Below are positions 1 to 6,311 of a DNA stretch of 49,484 nucleotides, in pieces. Origin of the DNA: UBA10161 sp964581105. Lineage in GTDB: Archaea; Micrarchaeota; Micrarchaeia; Anstonellales; Anstonellaceae. The stretch spans positions 1 to 49,484 of the forward strand of contig CAZOMB010000007.1 in NCBI GenBank assembly GCA_964581105.1, given 5' to 3'. The notes below the pieces were generated by a model. The model saw nothing but the letters and a program-made list of their open reading frames with translations. It searched no databases and was not told where the DNA came from. The position numbers and the translations under genes were made by a program. How positions within the stretch are numbered: position 1 is the stretch's first letter; each line of letters opens with the position of its first letter.

Positions 1-2
1 CT

Positions 3-1547
3 GGAACAGGCTCAGTTACAGCACAGGGAAACGACGTTAGCGGAGAAGTATTCTCTTGCTCTTCTCCAGTTGAAGTGACCTCACAGCCTCTTCAAAACTA
101 TTCAATGCACTGCGAGCTTTCACCATCATCCCTTACAATAGCAATAAACCAACAGCACACATTTGAGGCAACATGCTTTGACTCTTCAGGCGAAGTGTCT
201 GAATGCCCTGAAATGGATTGGTCTTCAACAATTGGCAGCATACAGTCCCAATCACCATCAACAGCTTTGTTTTCCTCAGGACCAAGCACTGGAACAGGCT
301 CAGTTACAGCACAGGGAAACGACGTTAGCGGAGAAGTATTCTCATGCACAGCACCAGTAACAGTTACAGGGGCAGTTGGCCAAATTGCAGAAGTTGAGCT
401 TGACCCAGCATCTGCTTTGCTTTATACAGGGCAAACACAGCAGTTTGTTGCAAAAGCATATGATGAAAACGGCAATTTCATCAGGAATTTGGAAAACTCA
501 GAGGTTGAATGGTCAGTAAGCAATACTGTTGGCACAATTGACGAAAACGGGCTTTTCACAGCAGTAGGAGTTGGAACAACAACAGTCACTGGCACATACA
601 TTGGCGGAGTTGCAGAGATTTCTGGCACTGCACAAGTATCGGTTTCAAGCTCTCCATCACCTCCAAACGGTGGAGGCAGCAGGGGAAGCGGCTCAAACAA
701 TGGGGGCGGCTCTTTCAGGACATCCACAACAGCATCAGTCACATGCGCAGGTGAGCCGGGGACTGTTTCAGTAACATATTATGAATCATCTGCACCAAGC
801 GCAACAGTTGAAATATATTATATTAATGGAATAAACAAGCAGGTTTTCTCAGAAACAATAGACACAACAACAACCCTTTCTTTCACTCCAGAAGACCAAG
901 GGGAGTATGAAATAAGGGTTTCGCTCGGAGTTGACCAGACAAATGCATATTTCTATGTTCCTCTTTGCACACCTGAGACACTTAACATTACCCAAAACGT
1001 GACAATAAGGCTTGAGCCTGTCAAAGAGCTTGTGCTCTCAAAAACAGTTGATTACCTTGGCGGGTTTACCAGGAAATTCACAGTATATAAAATCACTGAC
1101 GGGCTTGTTGAAGACTATGAAAGCAATGTTAAGCTCTTTTACAAGCACAAAGGCAACTTGCTTGACCAGGGAACAATTGTTGATGGAATTCCAAGCTCAG
1201 TTGTAAGCAAAAGCAACATGATATCATTTGAGGACAGCCCAGCAAAAGTTTACTCTGAGCCAGAAGTAGGGTTTGAATGGGGCATCAAGTCCATCAAAAC
1301 AGGGGATGAAATTGAATTTGCATACAGCTTTGCAAGGCCATTGACTGAGCAGATGATTGAAAGCTTCAGGGCTCCAAAAATTGCTTCAGCAGGCCAGGAG
1401 CAGGAGCAAGGCTCAGACCTTGTTGCATCATTGTTTGGGCTTATGGGGCTTGACCTGTCATTCTCGCTCCTGTTAATAGTGCTCTTTGGGATAGTGCTTG
1501 CCTTCCTGATATACACTTTCATATTTGCAAAGAAAAAGGAAGAATAG
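3..1547 (+). CDS. Surface protein with Ig-like repeats and a C-terminal membrane anchor (5' end outside window)
   Basis: The frame is open from the first base, so the true start lies upstream; 514 residues are visible. They hold Ig-like beta repeats of about 85-100 residues (pattern SLTIAINQQHTFEATC ... DWSSTIG ... GTGSVTAQG ... SC), then a bacterial-Ig-2-like unit (LDPASALLYTGQTQQFVAKAY), a Gly/Ser-rich linker, a further beta-rich region and a hydrophobic segment near residues 479-506 ending in a short Lys/Glu tail. This suggests a protein anchored by its C-terminus with the repeats outside the cell. Long stretches match the next gene at DNA level, so the two are tandem paralogues. The partner or ligand is unknown. 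The Ig-like call rests on repeat pattern and predicted strands, not on a profile search. Confidence 0.8.
   Translation, partial: GTGSVTAQGNDVSGEVFSCSSPVEVTSQPLQNYSMHCELSPSSLTIAINQQHTFEATCFDSSGEVSECPEMDWSSTIGSIQSQSPSTALFSSGPSTGTGSVTAQGNDVSGEVFSCTAPVTVTGAVGQIAEVELDPASALLYTGQTQQFVAKAYDENGNFIRNLENSEVEWSVSNTVGTIDENGLFTAVGVGTTTVTGTYIGGVAEISGTAQVSVSSSPSPPNGGGSRGSGSNNGGGSFRTSTTASVTCAGEPGTVSVTYYESSAPSATVEIYYINGINKQVFSETIDTTTTLSFTPEDQGEYEIRVSLGVDQTNAYFYVPLCTPETLNITQNVTIRLEPVKELVLSKTVDYLGGFTRKFTVYKITDGLVEDYESNVKLFYKHKGNLLDQGTIVDGIPSSVVSKSNMISFEDSPAKVYSEPEVGFEWGIKSIKTGDEIEFAYSFARPLTEQMIESFRAPKIASAGQEQEQGSDLVASLFGLMGLDLSFSLLLIVLFGIVLAFLIYTFIFAKKKEE
52..184 (+). repeat. 133-nt block shared exactly with the downstream paralogue
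   Basis: Positions 52-184 are identical to 2224-2356 in the next gene, and a further identical stretch of about 46 nt begins at 188. Separately, 1-54 recurs at about 290-343 within this same gene. Identity at synonymous sites points to recent duplication or gene conversion among Ig-repeat units. Confidence 0.85.
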
Positions 1548-1550
1548 CCC

Positions 1551-1567
1551 TCTTTTTTTCTTTTTTC
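1551..1567 (+). terminator. T-rich terminator after the first Ig-repeat gene
   Basis: Two T runs separated by a single C follow the stop codon directly on the sense strand, the usual form of an archaeal intrinsic terminator. No strong hairpin precedes them. Confidence 0.55.
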
Positions 1568-1583
1568 CCTTCTTAGCAGGGAG

Positions 1584-1621
1584 TATTATAAACCAGGTCC
1601 AGGCAAAAAACAATCAGGTGG
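1584..1621 (+). promoter_or_regulatory. TATA box and ribosome-binding site of the second Ig-repeat gene
   Basis: A TATTATAAA box at 1584-1592 lies about 38 nt before the ATG at 1626, and an AGGTGG SD sequence at 1616-1621 is 4 nt from it. Transcription would start near 1614-1618, giving a very short leader. Confidence 0.6.
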
Positions 1622-1625
1622 TTTT

Positions 1626-3419
1626 ATGAAAGGCTTTTTGACCTTGTTTGCTATAATTGCTTTTTTTTCTGCCTGCTTTGCAGCAGATGCATGCATGATT
1701 TCTCCAAGCTCTGTTTCTGTTGCAGTTGGCGGAACCCAGCAGCTTGAAGTGTCATGCTCAAGCGCAGGTGAACTAGTTGACTGCCCGCAAATTGACTGGA
1801 CTTCAACAATTGGCAGCATAACGCCAAACCCAGACCCAACAGTTTCAACAGTTGTATTTTCATCTGGTCCAGAGCCAGGAACAGGGGTAATAACAGCAGA
1901 GCCGCAAGACCCAGCAGGAAACATATATTCATGCGCTGTGCCTGTTGAGGTTATTGAAACCGCAGGAACAGGAGCTGCAATAGATTGCGAGCTTTCGCCA
2001 CCTTCACTCACAATAGGTACAAACCAGCAAGAGACATTTGAAGCAAGTTGCTCAGATGCCTCAGGCGAGGTAGTTGACTGCCCAGCAATGTCCTGGTCTT
2101 CAACAATAGGAAGCATAACACCAAACCCAGACCCAACAGTCTCATCAGCTTTGTTTTCCTCAGGCTCTGAACCAGGAACAGGCTCAGTTACAGCACAAGG
2201 AGAAACAATCAGCGGAAACCTTGTCTCTTGCTCTTCTCCAGTTGAAGTGACCTCACAGCCTCTTCAAAACTATTCAATGCACTGCGAGCTTTCACCATCA
2301 TCCCTTACAATAGCAATAAACCAACAGCACACATTTGAGGCAACATGCTTTGACTCAGCAGGCGAAGTGTCTGAATGCCCTGAAATGGATTGGTCTTCAA
2401 CAATAGGAACAATTACTCCAGACCCAACAGCTAACTCAGCAATATTTTCTTCTGGCTCTGAACCAGGAACAGGGGTAATAACAGCACAGGGAAATGACGT
2501 TAGCGGAGAAGTATTCTCTTGCTCTTCATCAGTAATAGTTATGTCAGAGCCACAAACAAGCACAATGTCCTGCAGCCTTGACCCAAAATCTCTTACAATA
2601 GAGGTGAACCAACAGCACACATTTGAGGCAACCTGCCTTGATTCTTCAGGCGAGGAAGTTGAATGCCCTGAAATGGAATGGTCAACATCAATTGGCACGA
2701 TTACTCCAGACCCAACAGTTTCATCAGCTTTGTTTTCCTCAGGCCCAGATACAGGAACAGGAGTAATAATTGCACAAGGAAACGACCCAGAGGGAGAAGC
2801 GTTCTCATGCTCAGCTCCTGTTACAGTAACTTCCTCTGGAGGCGGGGGCGGCGGCGGAGGCTCAGGCGGTGACGGCACAAGCTCAGGAGGCGGCTCAAAC
2901 AGCGGAGGCGCATCATTTGCTTCTTCCTCAACCTTGAGCTTTACTTGCGCAGGCCAGCCAGGCACAATTGCAATAACCATATTTGAGGCAGGTGCAACAG
3001 TTCTTGCAGAAGTCTATTACACAGACATTACTCCTTCTGAAAAAGTATTGTCAGAGGAGGCAACAAGCAACCAAGAGCTGAGCTTTACCCCCGACAAGGC
3101 AGGCGACTATGAGCTGCGGGCAACTGTTGGCACTGACCAGCAAACAGCCCCATTCAGTGTTCCTGCATGCACTCCAGCAACCTTGAATGTAACCAAGAAC
3201 ATTACAATAGAGCTTGCTGAAATCCTGCCACAAGAGGAGTTAGAGGCAGAGCCAGTGCAAGAGGTTCCTGAAGTACAAGAAGAAGAGGAAAAGCAGGAGC
3301 CAATAGTTGTTGCTGAGCAAGAGGACCAAGGCCTTCCCTGGTACTTGTATGTGGTTGCATTCCTGATAGTGGTGATAATCGCATACTTTATTGCCTCGAG
3401 CAGGAAAAAGGAGGAATAA
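1626..3419 (+). CDS. Secreted, membrane-anchored protein with four Ig-like repeats
   Basis: This 597-residue protein begins with a signal peptide (MKGFLTLFAIIAFFSACFA). Four Ig-like repeats of about 90 residues follow (roughly 20-110, 115-210, 212-303, 305-398), each with a conserved Cys near its start, a second in the CPxxxWSS region and a third near its end. Next come a Gly/Ser-rich linker, a separate beta-rich region (about 435-520), an acidic Glu/Gln stretch (about 530-565) and a C-terminal membrane segment with a SSRKKEE tail. The ATG has a clear SD. The architecture suggests a stalk-like surface protein whose repeats project from the membrane. It is followed by a T-rich terminator and converges on the ribosomal cluster. 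Function is unknown; adhesion is only a guess. Confidence 0.85.
   Translation: MKGFLTLFAIIAFFSACFAADACMISPSSVSVAVGGTQQLEVSCSSAGELVDCPQIDWTSTIGSITPNPDPTVSTVVFSSGPEPGTGVITAEPQDPAGNIYSCAVPVEVIETAGTGAAIDCELSPPSLTIGTNQQETFEASCSDASGEVVDCPAMSWSSTIGSITPNPDPTVSSALFSSGSEPGTGSVTAQGETISGNLVSCSSPVEVTSQPLQNYSMHCELSPSSLTIAINQQHTFEATCFDSAGEVSECPEMDWSSTIGTITPDPTANSAIFSSGSEPGTGVITAQGNDVSGEVFSCSSSVIVMSEPQTSTMSCSLDPKSLTIEVNQQHTFEATCLDSSGEEVECPEMEWSTSIGTITPDPTVSSALFSSGPDTGTGVIIAQGNDPEGEAFSCSAPVTVTSSGGGGGGGGSGGDGTSSGGGSNSGGASFASSSTLSFTCAGQPGTIAITIFEAGATVLAEVYYTDITPSEKVLSEEATSNQELSFTPDKAGDYELRATVGTDQQTAPFSVPACTPATLNVTKNITIELAEILPQEELEAEPVQEVPEVQEEEEKQEPIVVAEQEDQGLPWYLYVVAFLIVVIIAYFIASSRKKEE
2224..2356 (+). repeat. 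Second copy of the 133-nt Ig-repeat block
   Basis: Identical to 52-184. It lies in the third Ig repeat of this gene and also covers the junction with the second repeat. Confidence 0.85.
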
Positions 3420-3420
3420 C

Positions 3421-3449
3421 TTCTTTTTTTCTTTTTATTTTTCCCTTTT
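3421..3449 (+). terminator. T-rich terminator between converging genes
   Basis: A long pyrimidine/T-rich tract directly after the stop at 3419 ends the Ig-repeat transcript. It overlaps the last codons of the NDK gene on the other strand. Confidence 0.5.
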
Positions 3450-3866
3450 GTAAGAGAAAATCTCATCAGCCTTGAAAAACCGATCTATCTCCTTTTCAGC
3501 GGTTTCACCAGAATCAGAAGCATGTATTATGTTGCTTTGCACTGACTTTCCAAAATCTCCCCTTATTGTTCCTTTCCCTGCCTTTGTTGAATCAGTAATG
3601 CCGCACAGCTTTCTTACTTTTTCAACAGCATTCTCCCCTTCAAGTATAGCCATTATTACTGGAGAGGACATCATAAACTCAACAAGCGATGGGAAAAAAG
3701 GCTTTTGCTTAAGATGAGAATAATGCTCATCAAGTATTTCTGGGGTGAGCTTAACCATTTTTGCAGCCACAATTGTCAGCCCAGCATTTTCAAGCCTTTG
3801 CAAAACAGTGCCGCACAACCCATTTTTCATGCAGTCAGGCTTTAGGATTATCAGGGTCCTTTGCAC
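3435..3866 (-). CDS. ndk: Nucleoside diphosphate kinase
   Basis: NDK moves the gamma-phosphate of an NTP to an NDP through a phosphohistidine and balances nucleotide pools in the cytoplasm. With a GTG start at 3866 the product has 143 residues, the normal family length. It opens with QRTLIILKPD, contains GTIRGDFG, and places the active-site His at residue 115 in NIIHASDS. The reading frame stays open 17 codons further upstream, but that part overlaps the L24e gene and is not NDK-like; an AAGTGAT sequence lies just before the GTG. It overlaps no other gene and closes the L7Ae-S28e-L24e-NDK cluster, a common archaeal order. One oddity is Cys (C12) where PDG is usual in the KPD motif. Confidence 0.95.
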   Translation of the reverse strand: MQRTLIILKPDCMKNGLCGTVLQRLENAGLTIVAAKMVKLTPEILDEHYSHLKQKPFFPSLVEFMMSSPVIMAILEGENAVEKVRKLCGITDSTKAGKGTIRGDFGKSVQSNIIHASDSGETAEKEIDRFFKADEIFSYKREK

Positions 3867-3870
3867 AAAA

Positions 3871-4149
3871 TCACTTCTTCTTTCCTGTGCTGCCTTTTGC
3901 AGCAGCCTTTGCAGCAAGCTTTTCCTCTATCTCCTTTGCAAGTGCAGACTCTTTTTTCTCAGGTGCCTTCTTTTCAGTTGAAAGCACCTCTTCCTTGCTT
4001 GTCCACTTGTGCAGCCTGCCCTCTCTTTTTAGCTTTACTCGGTTTGACTTGCATTTTGAAGAGCAGAAGTTCAGTGCAGTCCCGTCTTTGAGCACATAGG
4101 TTTCTCCTGTTCCTTTGAGAATTTCCTTGTTGCAAAAAGAACAAAACAT
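3871..4149 (-). CDS. rpl24e: Large-subunit ribosomal protein L24e
   Basis: L24e is a zinc-ribbon protein of the archaeal and eukaryotic large ribosomal subunit. The N-terminal 55 residues carry the four Cys ligands (C3, C6, C29, C33), the central GxxYVLKDGTALNFCSSKC and the basic KSNRVKLKR stretch. The protein has 92 residues; the last 35 or so form an Ala/Lys/Glu-rich tail that extends past the usual archaeal core of 55-65 residues. It follows S28e by 9 nt and precedes NDK by 4 nt, so the genes are co-transcribed. Confidence 0.95.
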   Translation of the reverse strand: MFCSFCNKEILKGTGETYVLKDGTALNFCSSKCKSNRVKLKREGRLHKWTSKEEVLSTEKKAPEKKESALAKEIEEKLAAKAAAKGSTGKKK

Positions 4150-4158
4150 AGCTTCACC

Positions 4159-4371
4159 TTACTTTGCCTTTATCTCCTTTGCTTCCCTCTCAGTCTCAAG
4201 GAGCATCATTATGTCTCCTTTTTTGACAGGGCCTTTTGCATTTCGCCTTATTACCCTTCCTTTGTCTTTTCCGTCAAGCACTTTGCACATTATCTGGTAT
4301 ACTTCGCCATGGATGCCAGTTTTCACAATCACTTCCACGACTTGCACAGGTATTGGGTCCCTTATAGCCAT
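4159..4371 (-). CDS. rps28e: Small-subunit ribosomal protein S28e
   Basis: A 70-residue protein with the family features: the opening AIRDPIPVQVVEVIVKTG, the central Gly-rich turn with basic residues (GKDKGRVIRRNAKGPV) and the C-terminal GDIMMLLETEREA. S28e sits near the mRNA exit region of the small subunit. The ATG is preceded by AGGTG with a 5-nt spacer, which sets the SD geometry used elsewhere in this window to choose starts. It lies between L7Ae and L24e. Confidence 0.96.
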   Translation of the reverse strand: MAIRDPIPVQVVEVIVKTGIHGEVYQIMCKVLDGKDKGRVIRRNAKGPVKKGDIMMLLETEREAKEIKAK

Positions 4372-4379
4372 TTAAGCAC

Positions 4380-4940
4380 CTACTTCTTTGTTTCGTCAGG
4401 CTTTGCCTCTTCTTTTGGCTTGTTACCTTTCTTTTCAGCGGGTTTTTTTGCATGGGCCTTTTTTCCCTTTTTTGCGCGAGGCTTTCTCTCCTTTTTTGGC
4501 TTTTTCTTTTTCTCAGGCTCCTTTTTTTCTTCCTTTTTCTCAACAGGGGCTTCCTCTTTTTTGACCTCAGGCTTTGGAACAAGCTTTCCTACCTTTTCTG
4601 CAATGCTCTTTACGATTTCAGCAGCATTACCCGGCTTTTCAATTGCAATTGCTGCGCATGGAACCCCAAGGCCTGCAGATGCACCAAGCTCCTTTTTTGT
4701 GCCAACATAACAATATGGGATATTTTTCTCAGTGCAAATCATTGGAAGGTGCAAAACCACTTCTTCAGGGTCAACATCCTCTGCAATTACAACCAATGCT
4801 GCATTGCCAGACTCAATGGCCTTTGTGGTCTCATTTGAACCCTTTCTTATCCTGCCAGTGTCAGTTGCAACAGTTATTGCCTCCAAGGCTTTTGACCTGA
4901 CATCTTTCGGAGTCTCAAACTTCACATAGCTTTTTGCCAT
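4380..4940 (-). CDS. rpl7ae: Ribosomal protein L7Ae (k-turn binder) with a long charged tail
   Basis: L7Ae binds kink-turns in 23S rRNA, in box C/D and H/ACA guide RNAs and in archaeal RNase P. The first 120 residues give the canonical fold, with the RNA-binding RKGSNETTKAIESG segment, VVIAEDVDPEE and the C-terminal LGASAGLGVPCAAIAI. From about residue 125 on there is a Lys/Glu/Pro-rich tail of some 60 residues, absent from typical 120-residue archaeal homologues. I start it at the third ATG (4940, 186 residues): AGGTG lies 6 nt before it, while the first ATG overlaps the SD. It heads the L7Ae-S28e-L24e-NDK operon. Its leader contains a k-turn-like element over the SD, so autoregulation is likely. 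Confidence 0.95.
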   Translation of the reverse strand: MAKSYVKFETPKDVRSKALEAITVATDTGRIRKGSNETTKAIESGNAALVVIAEDVDPEEVVLHLPMICTEKNIPYCYVGTKKELGASAGLGVPCAAIAIEKPGNAAEIVKSIAEKVGKLVPKPEVKKEEAPVEKKEEKKEPEKKKKPKKERKPRAKKGKKAHAKKPAEKKGNKPKEEAKPDETKK

Positions 4941-4947
4941 TATCATC

Positions 4948-4972
4948 ACCTCGCCCTTTCGGGCTCATCGGC
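4948..4972 (-). promoter_or_regulatory. Kink-turn-like element over the L7Ae ribosome-binding site
   Basis: Read on the minus strand, the leader gives a C-stem GCC, a three-base bulge GAU, a GA step, the NC-stem GCCC, a GAAA loop, GGGC, the opposing GA and the closing GGU. This is the k-turn layout: 3-nt bulge and tandem G.A pairs between two stems. The closing strand is part of GAGGTGAT, the L7Ae SD. L7Ae is itself the k-turn-binding protein and is known in archaea to bind such a motif in its own mRNA leader. Translational self-repression here is inferred. The C-stem is only three pairs, one of them G.U. Confidence 0.7.
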
Positions 4973-5008
4973 TCTTGTAAAAAGAGCAAGACAGGTTTAG
5001 TGGCATTG

Positions 5009-5018
5009 TATTTATAAG
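5009..5018 (-). promoter_or_regulatory. TATA box of the L7Ae-S28e-L24e-NDK operon
   Basis: A CCTTATAAAT-like box on the minus strand lies about 70 nt before the L7Ae start. This predicts a leader of roughly 48 nt, enough to hold an upstream hairpin (GCTCTT...AAGAGC, 4971-4987) and the k-turn. Confidence 0.6.
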
Positions 5019-5036
5019 GCTAATCTTGGGGCTTGC

Positions 5037-5228
5037 CTAAAGTATTTCAGTTGCCCTTTCTTTTTCCGGCCTTTTTGGAAGCCCCATTTGCTCTCCTGAG
5101 AGGTACTTTTTCTCAAGCTCCAAAATTCCGAGCCTTAAAGCTTCAGTTTTGGTTGCAACTACTCCTTTTTCCACCAGCTTGTTTATCACATCTGCGACGT
5201 GCCCACTAAATTTTATAGTCAAATTCAT
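5037..5228 (-). CDS. Small ribbon-helix-helix-like DNA-binding protein
   Basis: A 63-residue protein. An N-terminal beta-strand-like segment (MNLTIKFSGHVADVIN) is followed by two helices (KLVEKGVVATKTEALRLGILELEKKYL), the size and pattern of CopG/RHH regulators and antitoxins. The C-terminal 20 residues are charged and probably flexible. The ATG at 5228 is almost leaderless, with a TATA-like TTTTTATAG at about 5258-5267 upstream. Its promoter holds an array of ATGGT/ACCAT half-sites, which fits autoregulation. No toxin-like gene lies beside it on the same strand; the divergent neighbour has no recognised toxin motif. The family call is from fold pattern only. Confidence 0.6.
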   Translation of the reverse strand: MNLTIKFSGHVADVINKLVEKGVVATKTEALRLGILELEKKYLSGEQMGLPKRPEKERATEIL

Positions 5229-5275
5229 GGTAAAACACCATTATTAATATGGTAAAAAACTATAAAAAGCATGGT
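5227..5275. promoter_or_regulatory. Divergent promoter with ATGGT/ACCAT half-site array
   Basis: Half-sites occur at 5227 (ATGGT), 5237 (ACCAT), 5249 (ATGGT) and 5271 (ATGGT). They form two linked inverted repeats: ATGGT-5 nt-ACCAT and ACCATTATTAATATGGT. RHH proteins typically bind such short repeated half-sites. The array overlaps the start of the small regulator and its TATA region. Confidence 0.5.
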
Positions 5276-5849
5276 GGTTGATAAAAAACAGCCGACGGCA
5301 ACCATTATATACCACTTGGAACAGGAGAATAGCGGGGTAGGAGAAATGAAAGTTTACAAACCTAGGCCCGAAGTGGGTGTCTATTGTTCTGGAAAGTTAG
5401 CATTCAATGAGCGAAAAACAGGTGAAAGATCAGCAGACTTTATTTTCAAAGAAACGTTTTCATTGGACAAACCTCTAGTGGATTCCTTTTCCAAGAAAAT
5501 AAAAAGTGGTGGGCACAGAGATCTTCAGAAAAAACTATTCAACAAGCTCATTAACCTCCCTCATTTTGATGAAAATTCAAAGAACCTAACGTTTGAAGAA
5601 GTAAAAAAACAAGACAGCTCATCAACATGCCAATTTTTTTTCTATTTAGGGATTTCAAGCGAGGGAGAAGATCTTTCCAAGAGCCACACGTTTCACTATG
5701 TTCCAGGCTATTCTGAAACTTTCCATGAGAAGACCGGCAAGGCAGGGCAGTTTTATTCCATGTATAGTAAAAAACCTAACCAAGGAGTCGGGGAGATCTT
5801 TTTAGAAATACGGAATTACATAAGCAACGTTCTCAATAAGGATCAGTAG
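5271..5849 (+). CDS. Protein of unknown function
   Basis: The longest frame gives 192 residues, but a second ATG at 5346 (MKVYKPRPEVGVYCSG, 167 residues) has a GGTAGGAG sequence just upstream and a TATA-like ATTATATACC at about 5303-5311, and may be the real start. There is no signal peptide or membrane segment. The sequence alternates charged and aromatic residues (FIFKETFSLDKP, CQFFFYLGISSEGED, FHYVPGYSETFHEKTG) and looks like a soluble alpha/beta protein. I recognise no family. It sits between the regulator and the 23S promoter, and its wording of codons is less purine-biased than the neighbouring housekeeping genes, which may mean it is accessory. Confidence 0.6.
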   Translation: MVVDKKQPTATIIYHLEQENSGVGEMKVYKPRPEVGVYCSGKLAFNERKTGERSADFIFKETFSLDKPLVDSFSKKIKSGGHRDLQKKLFNKLINLPHFDENSKNLTFEEVKKQDSSSTCQFFFYLGISSEGEDLSKSHTFHYVPGYSETFHEKTGKAGQFYSMYSKKPNQGVGEIFLEIRNYISNVLNKDQ

Positions 5850-5883
5850 GTGGCAGTAGTTTTCTAGTTAACATTCCACAACC

Positions 5884-5910
5884 CTTATAAACTCCTTCCT
5901 GCGTATATAA
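5884..5910 (+). promoter_or_regulatory. Tandem TATA boxes of the 23S rRNA unit
   Basis: Two boxes, CTTATAAAC (5884-5892) and TATATAA (5904-5910), lie just upstream of the 23S leader. The second predicts a start near 5932-5937. Paired boxes fit a strong stable-RNA promoter. Confidence 0.6.
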
Positions 5911-5931
5911 GCCCGCACGGGCCATGCTAAT

Positions 5932-6284
5932 TATAGGTGCATGGGCAGAGGCCGTGATGTTAAGAAAGGTAATTCGCTCGCGTCAGAGGGCGACATTAGC
6001 AGGAAGCGCTGCTTGCCTGCGATGAATTCAGGAAACTTTTCAACCTCTAAACACCTCCACCGCTGTTTTATCGGCGAGCGAGGAAGACCATTTAGGTCGC
6101 TATTTCTCTGCGCTTGGTTGGAAAAGAAATTTCATTTCATGCTCATAAGTTCATTATGAGGCGTGTTCTCCTATTTGGGGAAGCGCAGGCTTTCTGATGT
6201 TAGAAGGCCAAACTTGCGTATGTGCGTTGAGAACGTTGGATTCATCCATGAAGACGTTGGAGCGCTTACGGATTTCACGAGTAC
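5932..6284 (+). other. 5' leader of pre-23S rRNA, no gene recognised
   Basis: About 350 nt between the promoter and the processing stem. There is no tRNA, no 16S 3' end and no credible protein frame. Several local hairpins can be drawn: GCAGG...CCTGC near 5999-6021, GACC-loop-GGTC near 6087-6099, and a GGCTTTCT/AGAAGGCC stem near 6188-6210. GTGATGTT and CTGATGTT resemble box C-like sequences but lack matching D boxes. I find no SRP RNA or RNase P signature. Confidence 0.5.
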
Positions 6285-6311
6285 GAAGAGAGCGACTGAT
6301 ACTCAAAGAGT
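6285..6311 (+). other. Left arm of the pre-23S processing stem
   Basis: GAAGAGAGCGACTGAT followed by CAAAGAGT pairs with 10382-10409 downstream of the gene. Two helices of 16 and 8 bp are separated by a small internal loop (ACT opposite TGGC). In archaea such stems around 16S and 23S carry a BHB motif cut by the tRNA-splicing endonuclease; here the loop is not a canonical 3-4-3 BHB. Confidence 0.8.

Noticed and set aside
2270..2980. 236-codon open frame on the minus strand opposite the Ig-repeat gene
   Set aside because: It mirrors the repeats of the real gene and gives Pro/Glu/Ser-biased sequence with no start signal.
5037..5849. Classical toxin-antitoxin operon
   Set aside because: The genes are divergent, not in tandem, and the larger product has no RNase or kinase-type motif.
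5932..6284. SRP RNA or RNase P RNA in the 23S leader
   Set aside because: The GGAA-loop helix 8 of SRP RNA and the conserved P4 strands of RNase P RNA could not be found.
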